DNA from: Thuidium tamariscinum
Taxonomy: Eukaryota > Streptophyta > Bryopsida > Hypnales > Thuidiaceae
Direction: 5' to 3'
DNA length: 64,000 nt
Assembly (NCBI GenBank): GCA_947034885.2
Contig: OX344752.2
Location: forward strand, 22,963,386 to 23,027,385
Below are positions 45,504 through 57,584 of the stretch, one piece after another. Every line of letters starts with the position of its first letter. Within the stretch, counting starts at the first letter, position 1. Both the position numbers and the translations under genes were made by a program. The notes under the pieces are model-generated. The model made no database searches and had not been told where the DNA came from. It saw nothing but the letters and a program-made list of their open reading frames with translations.

Positions 45504-47896
45504 GATTGAAAAATTGATGTAGAATTAATGAATCTTTCATCTACAGAGTATTATATTACATTTGTAGTATTCCTATTTTTGCAGTAATTCTTGTTGCAAA
45601 ATCCGCCACATTTCAAATCCAATTAAATATCATTCAATTATTTCATCCTACATTGGCAATGAAAATTGACAAGCATTCCTATGCTTTTTTTGCACATGTT
45701 TTCCTATCTCTTGCAAGATTTATATATATAAATTCATTATATATAAGTTTTATATACAAGTTTGTTCTTATTAGTAATTTGAAGAAATAGAATTGTGGTA
45801 TGTTAAAACTTGTAATGATTTAAATGAACAATCATTTGGTAAGGTAGTTAAATGCCTAAGATCATTTCATAGTTGTCCAATTTAGAACGAAAGTTTCTTT
45901 TATTGACAAATTTTCTTAAAGGGCAAATGTCGAAAGACAATATTTGCAAGTACACCATTTGGAAAGAAGCATGAAAGGTCATGCCCATAGAAGCCTAAAT
46001 CATATCAAAATAAAACCAACAAGCACTTCAAAATTGAAATGATTCATGTATCTTTGTAACATGCAGTTGTGACATGGATATTGTGATTTTTTGGGAAATC
46101 AATAGTGATTTTTAAGGGTAAGCATTTTTTTTTGAAAAAATCAATGACTTGTAAATTTTTGAAAAGGGGGGGGGGGCTAATTAATTGACAAGGGTGTGCA
46201 ACCACTTTTCAGGACATTGCATTGTGTGTGCTATAGCACCTACAAAACACAAGTCTCAATTTCTTAAGCAAAAGCACAACCAATTTGAAATCATTATTTA
46301 GTTGCTTTTTGTAGCAAACCATTGAATTACTATCCTCTTGACTAGCATTTTTGGGGTTTAACCAAAATTAATTTGTCTTTGAAACATCAATTGGTGCATT
46401 GCCTTTGTTTGATTTACTATAGAGAGCATTTACTTCATAGTTTTAAAAAAGATTAGAGAGTTGTTGTATACACACTAGTTCTTTAGTATTACTTGTAACA
46501 AGACTGCTACCATTGACATTGTCTCATGGATTTAGTGGTGCACCTTATATTGTCAAAAACTTCACCAAAGTGCTATTGTCTTGAAGCTTGAGAAGGTAGT
46601 TAATGGAAGGATGGTAGACAACATCATTGAAGTCTTGCTTAAGATGTTGAATAAAGTTAGGGACTCATTACAAAACAATTTACTCTTAAAGATTTGTTTG
46701 TTTTGGAATTGATGGAATAAATGCTTCCAAGGATGTGAAATTGGTGACACTAAACAACTTAAAAGCGACCACACTCTTTATATAATTAGTGTCAATTGTG
46801 TTTTTCATAGAACCAATCTTATGATGAAGTCTCTTTTGGCTTTTGCATTTGTGACTCAAATTGAAGATTGGCTCAAAGTCATCCATGGCTAATACAAACT
46901 TGGGGGCATTTTATATGTTAGACTAAGAAAAACACGTGTGTCCAAAGACAGAGACCCAACAAAGAAGTAGAGGGAAAAATTTGAAAACTATACTCTTATA
47001 TTGTTAGGTAACAAGAAAGTCATTTGTATAATTACAATTAATGAAGGCATTTACAATATAATTTGTTTTTCAAACTTTAAAAGTAACACAACACCTACAT
47101 TATTGAAAGTGTTGCCACACAACATCAATAACCAATAATTTTTCAACAAAGTTGGATTGGAAGGGGGAATCTAAAGTATTGAATGTATAATGTTGTAGTC
47201 TTAATTTAATTGCCTAATGGTGGAGTTCTAGACAAACATATGAGTGGTGTGTAATTGTAATGAAACTTCCACCATGTTTCAAAATACATATGCAAATGTA
47301 ATAGTAAAGTTGTATTTTAAAAAGTTGGTGTTGTTATCTTTGTATATCAAAGGAGATTAATAAACTAGAAATTGAAAAAGCATACACCATTCTAAAAGGA
47401 AAAAAAAATGAATAAACAATCCTCAAATTTTAATTATGTTGTGTTAGCATTTTAGTTAATAATAGAATACCTTGTATTCCAAAACAAAAGTAATGCCCCC
47501 TCCTAAAACATCCTTTTGATGTAGATAGTATAAAAAATTTATATGCAATAAGCCCCTAAGACTTCAAGTCCTCATCTAGATAATGCTTGAAATTTAAAAC
47601 AACAATAGAGATCATAGAGATGAGAAATCTAGACAATGTACCTATAGACAATATTTGTCTAATGTTTTTCATTCATATAGAAATTTGACCTTAATTTCCA
47701 TCAAAATGAAGGGGATTATCAATCTTAACATGGTCCATATGAGTATCTTTGAAAGTTCAAGTTTTTTCTCCAACATCATATATTCATTACTATATATATG
47801 ATGCTTCAAATCCTCTTGTGTTTTATCTTCTAATTGTGTACATTATTATCTTACAAACAATCTACTAGTTGAAGTTGATATCTTTGAATGTTAAAA
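45504..47896. other. AT-rich intergenic DNA, no gene seen
   Basis: Many stops in all frames. A G10 run at about 46165-46175 and TATATA-rich words near 45720-45765 were noted. The short minus-strand frames at 46562-46886 are unsupported. Confidence 0.5.
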
Positions 47897-48228
47897 CACT
47901 ATAACAAAACATGGTAAAAATAACTGCACTCATAATCGAGTGCAGTTTTTTTTGCTACATTTTTGTGTATGTGCGTGTAGTAGGCAGTCAACTTTTTTTG
48001 CAATTTCCCACTGAAATTTTAGGAATTTTTTAGCGTGTAATATACCATTGAAAAGTGTATTTTCAATACCTTTTCAATGGTATATTACATGCTAAAAAAT
48101 TCCTAAAATTGCAATGGAAAATTGCAAAAAATGCTGACTATGCGTGTAGTCAACCCACACAAAATCGTGGCAAAAAAAACGCACTTGATTTTGAATGCAT
48201 TTTTTTTTTACCATGTTTTGTTATAGTG
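47897..48228. mobile_element. 332-bp CACTA-type foldback MITE
   Basis: Ends CACTATAACAAAACATGGTA at 47897 and its complement ending at 48228, with an AAA duplication on both sides (47894-47896 and 48229-48231). The arms continue almost to the centre (TTTTCAATGGTATATTACA), so the element folds into one long hairpin. CACTA ends plus a 3-bp duplication are the hallmarks of the En/Spm superfamily. Confidence 0.85.
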
Positions 48229-48309
48229 AAAGATGCTTGTAAGTAGTATTGAGAATTTTTGCTAATTGTTCTTGTAATAAGTTTTTGGTTGATATTCAAT
48301 TGATTAATA

Positions 48310-48431
48310 CTCTTCAAGAAAATGGGTTGATAAATGACTTGTTCACAATGACTACACTGACAACAATTATTGTTTTGTAGTCATTGTAGTCATTGTAGAC
48401 AAGTCATTTATACCTCTATTTTCTTGTAGTG
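48310..48431. mobile_element. 122-bp CACTA-type foldback MITE
   Basis: The right end reads, in complement, CACTACAAGAAAATAG, the classic CACTA terminus; the left is CTCTTCAAGAAAATGG with two changes. ATA flanks both sides (48307-48309 and 48432-48434). Arms include AAATGACTTG and CAAGTCATTT around TAGTCATTG repeats. Confidence 0.8.
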
Positions 48432-48730
48432 ATAGTTGATGTTGGGACTAAAGGAGGTAGGATTAGAATTAGCTTGTGGCTACCTATTTAGGATTGTGAT
48501 TGGCTACTTAGAAGCAAGTGTTGGTCCTTTATCTCTCTCTAGGTTTTCGGTGGATTGAGAAAAGGATGCATTTAAGTGCTAAGTTGTTTGTTTGTTGGTG
48601 ATTCATTATTGAAGGAAGCATTGATGTAAGGAGTTTTGGGTTGGAGTTAATAAAGTTTTGAATTTAAAAAAACCTTTGGATATGAATTTTAGAATAGTTG
48701 ATCTACTGTGATGCTAAGCTTCAAATCTAA

Positions 48731-48763
<33 letters not shown>

Positions 48764-51728
48764 GATAATTTGTAGGGAGATGGAAGCCCATGTAGTAGTT
48801 TTTGGTGGAAGTTTGACTACATTGAATGCTTGTGCAATTTAGAAATGTCACTGAGATTTTTGGTCTCCAAAAAAATTACTTTATTTGTAATGATTTTGCA
48901 ATTTTGTGGATGGCCACGACAATCTTCATCATCAGTATTGCTCATCTCTAATCAACATTGTTCAAAATGGGACACGCCAAATGGATGGCAAAACATCACA
49001 AAAAATAAGGCATTGATTATACCAAATGTGCAGTTGTGCACATGATAAACATGAGAAATATAAGTGCATTATGTTGGTATTTTGGTACATCTAGAGAAAG
49101 TAATTTGAAAACTCATAACTTATTTTTATGGTGTTGAAATAATACATGTTTAAGAATGCCGAAATCCCCAATAAGATTTGATGTAAATGCTTTTTGTTTA
49201 CTACTATGAACTATGTTCAACTATAATGAGTGAAGACTAAAGATGTATATACTTAAAATTGAAGGTTCTATGAAAGTAATAAGTAATTGAATCGGTGTTA
49301 ATTCCTTAAGACCAAAATAATGAATAATAGACATGACTTAGATGTCCTACAAAATACATTTTATACAACCCATTTAAGGAATTTGGATGTAGGGGATTAT
49401 TTGATGCATTATAAATATAAACTATTAATATTGTTCAATTGAAAAAAATATTTATGACAAATTTCCAAATCAATTTCAAAGCATTTCACTTTGATAATTC
49501 ACATAAAATTTTATTTTTATTTTTTATCATGTGATTTATTTGCAGATTGGCCAATTTTTTTAATCTTATACAAATAACTTTAAAGTCAAAAAGGATGTAT
49601 GTCATCATAAAAACATCATTCATTATTCATAATTCAACATAGATGTTTGAGTACATTGTGATAATTTGCTTTTTTTTTTATAGAAAACAATTAGGAATAA
49701 AAAAAGAAGGTCCACATGTCATTATCATATTCATAAAATTCTTACATTCAAAACCTACCCAAGACTTACACCACAATTTTTAGAGAACAGAACACTTCAA
49801 TTCTAAATTCTTGACTATACACTTACTATAGAATCTACAAACCTCTTCGACCGCCAATTGCCTGATCTTATTGCAATGTACAAAAACCTTAAAACATAAT
49901 AAGAAGGTAATAAGCTCAAAAAACATTCTCAAGCAATGATAATACTCTTATTCCACCAACAAGAATGATGCCAAAATCTAAAGCCTAAACTACTAATCCT
50001 CTTCATTAATTAACTAGATTTCAGGCAACAACTCCAATGAAATTGTTGCATTGGCTTTAGGGCTTTTTTTGGCAATCTGGTGCCAAATTGCATCTAAGAA
50101 AATAATATGGAAAAAAATGGCAAAAATCTATGACTTTGAAGGAATCCAAAGATAACTTTGCTCGATATTTAGTTTGTGACAAATTATAAGAGATTTGGCA
50201 AGCTTGTTTTGTTGAATCTAAAGTGCTTTGACATGGTCAAGGAGGCTAAACAAACACTTGACTATTGCCTGGACACATAGGAAGCTGTATTATACAAACT
50301 ATTACTACTTGTATAGCTTTTCACATGAGTGTTAGACGATCATGCATGACAAAGTGGACCATTTTAGAACTACATCCCCGGTCTTCTCTCGCAAGACTAA
50401 AGAATTGGATGGGCTTTTGAAATTGCTTGTTGCTATCATTGGCATGATTGCACATGATCATGGTGATGTTTGATACGCACATTATAGTTTGGATATATTT
50501 CCTAAAGATTTGAACTACATCATTGGCTCTATGGCAAAGTTGTTGTAAGATTTGAAATTGCCACTAAAGTCTTCTTCTAAGCAATTGTTTGTGGGGATAA
50601 GGTCAGTAAATTTGTCAATGGCACTCTTAAAAGGCATGCGTGTGTGTAAAGCCTTACTACCCCCATTGCCAAACAACTAAGTTCCAACAATGCCTTTACT
50701 ACCCATTTTGAATATGCAAACGAATAATGCCACTAGGAACAACAATAAATTGAAGTTGGTATAATAAGAGTCATTTTAGAATAGATGTTTATAAAATTTT
50801 GAAACAAATTGCAAACTTACATAAACTTCATGAAAATACATATATATTTTTCTATCAAGGGTCGAAATTAAAAGTTCTGTTGCTTGAAGTTTCTTAGGTA
50901 GAAAAGGCAACTTTGAACAATAAGTGAAAGAAACTCATCTACTTTTAAAATTTGGCATGTATATAAGTACTAACATATAATAGGCAATGGTAAAAAAAAC
51001 TATGTGTAGTGCAAAATTCTCATTCTATGAGAAATTCTAGCCCTATCCAACAAGGTCCAAAAAATTCTTTTTCTTCTATCAACTTACAATCTACATGATC
51101 AAATGAGCTAAAATTCCCATAGTAGCCATCTAGTACCCTTTCTTATAAGTAAATTTTTGAAAAGAAACTTTTCTGTCATATTTTCTCTCAATGCATTTAA
51201 ACATGACAACTTTTGACAACTTTTGTTAAATGTACTCTCAATTTTGTAGAGATTAACTTCTAAAATTAACACCAAGGCAAGGATCAAAAATCAAATTACC
51301 TAATTTTAAGCACAATAACTAAAGCAACTAGGATATACTCACTAAAGGAAAAAAATAAAAGCTAACATGGTCTTTTCGAAGGAAGGACTTCAAAACAATC
51401 AATTGATATTTCCGTGTGAATAGTCTTCTCAATAAAGAATCCTTGGATTTTGATGTTGCTAGCAGAAGGATGTAAGGTGAATGGTAGAACTACAATCATT
51501 TCTAGAGCTAAATTTGACAACCTTTGATTTGGCACTCTTCACAAAAACAATAGGCAAAGAAAATGCAAGAGGTAAAAACCTTTATGAACATGTTCCTAGA
51601 GTCATTTCCAACCAATGCAATAGTTTTCAATCAATGATCAACGCCATAACATATTCACAAATGATGACAAATTCCAATGAAGAACTCCAAACAACATAGA
51701 CTACAATTGGTCAAGATTGCCAACCTCA
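48432..51728. other. AT-rich intergenic DNA; possible decayed coding remnant near 50300-50700
   Basis: A (TA)n microsatellite lies at about 48730-48752. Around 50330-50700 a plus-strand frame can be followed for short stretches (for example VDHFRTTSPVFSRKTKELDGLLKL region) between several stops, suggesting an old coding sequence of unknown type. Otherwise nothing was recognised. Confidence 0.35.
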
Positions 51729-54700
51729 TCACCAATAATCACCACAAGAACACACGCCATTTTGGAAGTGGTGAAAGCGATTAGCATCCCTCACAACAAT
51801 CTCTCGTTCAGTCGCCTTTGAAATAAACTTGGTTGCTGTATGGCAATCTGAACACACTCGAAGGTTCTTGAACACCCGAATTGGTTCTCCAGAGGGTGTC
51901 CGCATGAGTCCGTAAGCAATAGCCAACTTCTCACTATGGGAGCAGAGAGCAAGTTCTTTCTCCTCCTCCTCAATGTTCCGCAACACTAGCCGGGTATCAG
52001 GAATGTACCCTTCGACCTTAATTTTCTCATTCAATCTCCTCAGCTCAGCATAGATTTCCTTCGCTTCTGAGTGAGAAGTATCCCCTACGACGAAGTCATG
52101 GACCTTGTTATCAACTTCAATCCAGCTACGCCCTGGCTCCTTGCGTACACCTCTCTCCTGCATCATAGTGCGCACCCACAACACCTCCTCCCACTTGCCA
52201 GCTGCAGCATAGATATTTGAGAGAAGCACGTATGCAGAAGCATCCATCGGTTCCAACTTGAGACTCTCATTAGCGGCAAGTTTGCCCAAATCCACATTAC
52301 CGTACGTTCTACAAGCACCAAGTAAGGCTCCCCAAGCTGCCCCATCTGGTTCCACTGGCATGTTCCCAATCAAGAGCTTTGCTTCCTCCAAGTGTCCTGC
52401 TCGGCCAAGAACATCCACCATGCAGGTACAAAGCACAACAGTAGGTTCGATGCCATAATCTTGTGTCATAGCGAGAAACAATCTACGGCCCTCATCCACA
52501 AGGCCAGCATGACTACAGGCCGACAACACTGCAACGAAGGAGATCATATTAGGCTTCACACCGTCTGCAATCATATTTTTGAACACTTCCAGGGCTTCGT
52601 GCCCACATCCATGGTCTCCAAGTCCACCAATCATCACGTTCCATGTGAATACGTCACGATACTCCATCCGGTCGAAAACTAGCCGAGCATCAACCAAACT
52701 GCCACACTTTCCATACATGTGAACAAGCGCATTGCCCACACGCAAATCCGACTCAACTCCCGCTTTCAGGACATGCCTGTGAACCTCCTTCACCCACTCC
52801 AAAGCCCCTGCGCTTGAACATGGATTCAGAATGCTCGCATAAGTGAATGCATCGGGTTTAAAGCCTTCCCTTAGCATTTGCATAAACAGTTCATACGCTT
52901 CTTGCCCACATCCGTGTTCGGCAAGTCCACCAATCATCACGTTCCACGTGATGACATCTCGATCCTCCATCCGGTCGAAAACTAGCCGAGCATCAACCAA
53001 ACTGCCACACTTTCCATACATGTGGACAAGCGCATTGCCCACACGCAGATCCGACTCAACTCCCGCTATCAGGACATGCCTGTGAACCTCCTTCACCCAC
53101 TCCAAAGCCCCTGCGCTTGAACATGGATTCAGAATGCTCGCATAAGTGAATGCATCGGGTTTAAAGCCTTCCCTTAGCATTTGCATAAATAGTTCATACG
53201 CTTCTTGCCCACATCCGTGTTCGGCAAGTCCACCAATCATCACGTTCCACGTGATGACATCTCGATCCTCCATCCGGTCGAAAACTAGCCGAGCATCAAC
53301 CAAACTGCCACACTTTCCATACATGTGGACAAGCGCATTGCCCACACGCAAATCCGACTCAACTCCCGCTATCAGGACATGCCTGTGAACCTCCTTCACC
53401 CACTCCAAAGCCCCTGCGCTTGAACATGGATTCAGAATGCTCGCAAACGTGATTGCATCGGGTTTAAAGCCTTCCCTTAGCATTTGCATAAATAGTTCAT
53501 ACGCTTCTTGCCCACATCCGTGTTCGGCAAGTCCACCAATCATCGCGGTCCACGTGATCACACCACGATCCTCCATCCTTTCAAACACTAGCCGAGCATC
53601 AATCAAACTGCCACACTTTCCATACATGTGGACAAGCGCATTGCCCACACGCAAATCCGACTCAAGTCCCGCTTTCAGGACATGCCTGTGAACCTCCTTC
53701 ACCCACTCCAAAGCTCCAGCGCTTGAACATGGATTCAGAATGCTCGCAAACGTAAATGCATTGGGTTCCAGGCCTTCCTGTTTCATTTGGAGAAGCAGTC
53801 CATATGCTTCGTGCCCACATCCATGGTCTCCAAGTCCACCAATCATCACGGTCCACGTGATCACATCACGATCCTCCATCCTATCAAACACTAGCCGAGC
53901 ATCAACCAAACTGCCGCACTTTCCATACATGTGGACAAGCGCATTGCCCACACGCAAGTCCGACTCAAGTCCCGCCTCGAGGACATGCCTGTGAACCTCC
54001 TTCACCCACTCCAAAGCCCCTGCGCTTGAACATGGATTCAGAATGCTCACATAAGTGAATGCATCGGGTTGAAAGCCTTCCCTTTGCATTTGCATAAAAA
54101 GTTCATATGCTTCGTGCCCAAATCCATGCTCTGCAAGTCCACCGATCATTATGTTCCATGAGATCATGTCGTGTTCCTCCATTCGCCAAAAAACTACTCG
54201 GGCATCATCGATACTGCCACAATTTGCATACATGCGAACAAGCGCATTGCCCACACACACATCTGATTCAAGCCCAGCATGTCTTACATACGCATGAACT
54301 TCTTTGCCCCACTGCAAAGCTGATGGATCGGCACATGCCTTCAGGATGCTCGAGAAAGTAAATGCATTTGGCTGGACCCCTTTTTGGCACATTTGATTGA
54401 AAAGTTCCATTGCTTTTTCAGCATGATTGTGCTTTGCATAACCTCCAATCATAATGGTCCAACTGTACACGTTCTTGTTCAAAATTTTATCAAACACTCC
54501 ACGTGCATCCTCCAATTCTCCACATCTGATATACACACTCACTAGGTTGTTTGCCACATATGTATTCTGCTGCATTCCACTCTGGTTGATGTAGTCGTGA
54601 ACCTGCTTCGCGACATTAACATTAAGGTTTTCCTCCTTCAAGCACCGTCTCAAAACTTCAACATACGTAAATGAGTCGATGGCCATCCCTTGTTCTAGTC

Positions 54701-54755
54701 CATTCTTCAAATTACCAATTGCTTCAGTCGTGCTTCTTGCAGTTTTCAAGGACAT
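51729..54755 (-). CDS. PPR protein with E/E+ and DYW deaminase domains (organelle RNA editing factor)
   Basis: PLS-class pentatricopeptide proteins bind one RNA site in chloroplasts or mitochondria, and the DYW domain deaminates a C to U there. From the ATG at 54755 the intronless frame gives 1008 residues; open sequence upstream has no ATG and reaches an in-frame TGA. About twenty PPR motifs in P-L-S triplets are followed by E/E+ (EPGRSWIEVDNKVHDF) and DYW: HSEKLAIAYGL carries the catalytic HxE, CSDCH the zinc CxxC, and the chain ends GDYW. Residues 230-734 are five in-frame 101-residue blocks, nearly identical in blocks 3 and 4. No clear targeting peptide was seen, so the true start could lie in an upstream exon. 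Its style is close to moss DYW proteins. It is intact and probably functional; the closest neighbour, an OSB-like gene, is also organelle-related. Confidence 0.93.
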   Translation of the reverse strand: MSLKTARSTTEAIGNLKNGLEQGMAIDSFTYVEVLRRCLKEENLNVNVAKQVHDYINQSGMQQNTYVANNLVSVYIRCGELEDARGVFDKILNKNVYSWTIMIGGYAKHNHAEKAMELFNQMCQKGVQPNAFTFSSILKACADPSALQWGKEVHAYVRHAGLESDVCVGNALVRMYANCGSIDDARVVFWRMEEHDMISWNIMIGGLAEHGFGHEAYELFMQMQREGFQPDAFTYVSILNPCSSAGALEWVKEVHRHVLEAGLESDLRVGNALVHMYGKCGSLVDARLVFDRMEDRDVITWTVMIGGLGDHGCGHEAYGLLLQMKQEGLEPNAFTFASILNPCSSAGALEWVKEVHRHVLKAGLESDLRVGNALVHMYGKCGSLIDARLVFERMEDRGVITWTAMIGGLAEHGCGQEAYELFMQMLREGFKPDAITFASILNPCSSAGALEWVKEVHRHVLIAGVESDLRVGNALVHMYGKCGSLVDARLVFDRMEDRDVITWNVMIGGLAEHGCGQEAYELFMQMLREGFKPDAFTYASILNPCSSAGALEWVKEVHRHVLIAGVESDLRVGNALVHMYGKCGSLVDARLVFDRMEDRDVITWNVMIGGLAEHGCGQEAYELFMQMLREGFKPDAFTYASILNPCSSAGALEWVKEVHRHVLKAGVESDLRVGNALVHMYGKCGSLVDARLVFDRMEYRDVFTWNVMIGGLGDHGCGHEALEVFKNMIADGVKPNMISFVAVLSACSHAGLVDEGRRLFLAMTQDYGIEPTVVLCTCMVDVLGRAGHLEEAKLLIGNMPVEPDGAAWGALLGACRTYGNVDLGKLAANESLKLEPMDASAYVLLSNIYAAAGKWEEVLWVRTMMQERGVRKEPGRSWIEVDNKVHDFVVGDTSHSEAKEIYAELRRLNEKIKVEGYIPDTRLVLRNIEEEEKELALCSHSEKLAIAYGLMRTPSGEPIRVFKNLRVCSDCHTATKFISKATEREIVVRDANRFHHFQNGVCSCGDYW
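52554..54068 (-). repeat. Five tandem 303-bp blocks inside the PPR gene
   Basis: Exactly 1515 bp, five times 303, each block encoding one L-S-P triplet starting PDAFT/PNAFT and containing NPCSSAGALEWVKEVHRHVL and NALVHMYGKCGSL. Neighbouring blocks are nearly identical at DNA level (compare 52843-53085 with 53146-53388), so expansion was recent and always in frame. Confidence 0.95.
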
Positions 54756-55160
54756 ACTAACGCCACCACCCGGTACAATGTGCCTCGACTCTCTTGCAGT
54801 ACTAGGCACAATGAATCCTCTTCCAATGTAGCGCTTAGATAGCCTGATTCATCAATAGATTCTTCAATAGAAATCCCTTTGAAAGAAGAACACTGATACA
54901 CAGTGAAAGGGTGCAAGACCACTAATGCCCAGTACTCACATATTTCAACGTTCACAAATTTGCATCCATCCACTTGAATTCTTAGTATCTCACACACACA
55001 GCAATTCATTGCAAATCATTCCACTTTAAGTGCACCCAATAACCAAAAGGAAGAACAGAGCATATTGCACACACAAAAATCCATAAACTCATCCAAAATC
55101 ACATATTTCTAGATGCAACTACTCTAGTCACTAGACAAGGTAGCCAACTCAATTCTAAAG

Positions 55161-55684
55161 TTACCTGTCTCCTTGTGTTGTGGCTTGAGAATCTTTGGAG
55201 CGATAATCAACAGGAGGTTGCATTCTCCCTTCAGTTGTCAAGTTGAGCATTGCCTTTACCCATGGTGGAGTTGACCAGCCATATATCCAAAGTGCTTTCC
55301 TTGCCACCTTATGCCTAAAGTCAGGTGATCTAGTATTCCTCTGTAGGCACCACAACCCATGATCAGATCCTAAAAAACTGTCTCATATTCATTTTGCATC
55401 TAACAATCAATATTCCAGGAATTTTGTTGATGACACTGCAATGATCTGAGCAGTGTTCACTCCACTCCATGGCAGCAAACAACGCAATTTCATACTTGTT
55501 ACTTTACGAAGTGCCCACAAGCGCCCATGGCCTTGTACAAGCAAGAAACGTCCCGTCACTTGTTGAGCCGAGTATTGTATCCGCTTTCTTTTATCTAGTC
55601 ATACCTTGTCAGTTCTGTTGTCCCACCACAGCGTAGGATCCGCAAAGTACTCTTTCCAAAGTTCTTCAACCGACTGTAGTTCAC
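55161..55684 (-). CDS. C-terminal exons of an OSB-like organellar single-stranded DNA-binding protein
   Basis: Two exons join in phase: 55605-55684 (ELQSVEELWKEYFADPTLWWDNRTDK, donor GTATGA) and 55161-55340 (acceptor CTACAG; RNTRSPDFRHK then KALWIYGWSTPPWV, stop TAA 55161-55163). WWDNR, the basic residues and PDFxHK with ALW form the PDF motif of plant OSB proteins, which bind single-stranded DNA in mitochondria and plastids and limit recombination. An OB-fold should be encoded upstream, between about 55700 and 56900, but I could not place those exons; open frames exist on both strands there. Only one PDF motif is seen. It lies about 350 bp upstream of the PPR gene, on the same strand. Confidence 0.6.
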
Positions 55685-56916
55685 CTGGATCCACCGCAAC
55701 ATGCTTTACCCATGTCAGTCACATTCTCACCAGGAGAGGCCAACTCTTTCTGTGACGATGGGCACATGATACATACCTGAAGCATTGGAACTCGAAGGTG
55801 ATCTCTTCCAAACTGATGAAAATGGTGAACACCGGATTGGTCCACTGCCTCGTATGTGGGAGGACAAGGGCAGGGATAAAGAAGGGCAGATAGGCCATGG
55901 AGACCTGAAGACTGAGATTGCACAGATATCCTGGGTACACAAACGTCAACACTCTGTTATTAAGCAACTTCGTACCATTCAAAGCGCTCTTCCCATCAAT
56001 ACCGGGGTTTAGGGATCGGTCGACCATGTTCATATCCGCTTACGTTTGGAGAAATGTGACAACCTATTTATCAAACATTGCTGTAAAGGAGACCTCATAA
56101 TTCAACACATTTGTTGTCAGCATGACCACAGTGGTCCAACCCATGTCACAAGTCATCCACTGGTTCACTCACCTGTGCACCACCTAGTCCATGCACCGAC
56201 AAACAGCTTCTCTGTTCTCTCCTGCACTGCAATTGTTGTCTACAATCTAAATCCCACGACACCAATTGAGGTGGCAGTCCCATCACTATCTGCCTGCATT
56301 ACAGAAACCAATTCACACTTAATGTTACTAAGAAGAACATCAAAAAGAACAACGCCGGAATGGACCTCAGAATTGAACCTGTGGACAGAAACACGTCAAA
56401 TTGAAAAGAAACTACATGTGCGAAAAGTCTGCTACTACCTCCAATCCTGAAAACCCGAACACATTAACCCTTAAACGTCGGGCCGGGCACCGTCGGAGAA
56501 AGCGGGCTGCGACTAGTGTTGCTGACCGCAGGTGGACGCACTGTTCACGATCTATGAAGAGTGTTACGGAAATGATGCAGGTGAGCTGCCCGGCGTCTGC
56601 AAGAGGGGAACAAAGGAAACGGTGGTTGACCAGGTTACCAATGCCCTTCTCACACGATTTTCATCTGTGTGTCCGACACCAGTGGAATCAACGAACACGT
56701 TTGTAGCTACATGTGCCGTTTGTCCACAGTCAGTGGCGTCCTTTCTTCCTTCCTAGCAGTAATGTAACAGCTATTTTGTGTAATTCGCCACTTTGCAAAG
56801 ATTACAAATTGTGTTTGCTCGAGCATGTGAAGAACTACTGAGACAAGCACTAGTGTAACATGTGGAAGCAGAACATTACTCTACTTCAATTGAAGGCTTA
56901 TATTTATATGGGAAGT

Positions 56917-57584
56917 TCAGAGCTTGCATCCCAACTCTTTGGTACAAATCACTTTCTTGCTGCGGCATTCTCTCCGCCTGATGAACAGAAACGATCATAC
57001 CTAAAGACTGAATGAAGCACATTCACGTAGCATTCTATTCCACACGCTTTCCAGGTCATGTTCTTATTGACCTGCATATACGATACAGTGCACATGATGA
57101 GAACAAGAAAGTCATGTCCACGTTTCTACAAGCTCCTTGATAATGATCCACATGTGGAAAACAACACAAACAAATTGGGAAAATGATAGGAGGGGAACCA
57201 GAACACAAAAGATGACATGGTGAGCACCAATGACTGCTCTCACCTTCTGAAACCGCTGGAGTGCATAACACAACCAATTACTACGTTCACTGAGGTACAG
57301 AATGAGACCACGGGAGCTCATTACCCTGAAATGTACATTGCTATCTACTCGTGAACATGACAATGACCATGGACATTGCTGAACTCACATTGAGGTCTGA
57401 AATTCTCTTCCGATTGTTCCGCCTCATGAGCTAAAGTCGAATTTCAGACACAAGAGACTCACATCGCTATGAAGAGGACAGTGCTGTCATTGAAGAGAAG
57501 GAAAAATTCTTCCAAGTCATGGACCTTCACGAAGAGCACATCGTGCTGCAGCACAAGAAGCGACATATCCCGCTCCACTGCCGC
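56917..57584 (-). CDS. Unidentified gene, last four exons of a consistent splice chain
   Basis: Exons 57463-57584, 57244-57325, 57001-57071 and 56917-56977 join in phase with GT-AG borders (donors GTGAGT, GTGAGA, GTATGA) to encode AAVERDMSLLVLQHDVLF..., ...VMSSRGLILYLSERSNW..., NKNMTWKACGIECYVNVLHS and a basic end before TGA 56917-56919. I do not recognise the protein. The plus strand is also fairly open here (for example DLHEEHIVLQHKKRHIPL at about 57520-57570), so strand is not certain. It might instead be the upstream part of the OSB-like gene if the terminal stop is wrong. Confidence 0.35.

Noticed and set aside
46562..46886. Two short minus-strand open frames
   Set aside because: AT-rich, no splice structure and no recognisable domain.
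52258..54361. Plus-strand open frames repeating through the PPR gene
   Set aside because: They recur every 303 bp because the PPR blocks do; antisense shadows.
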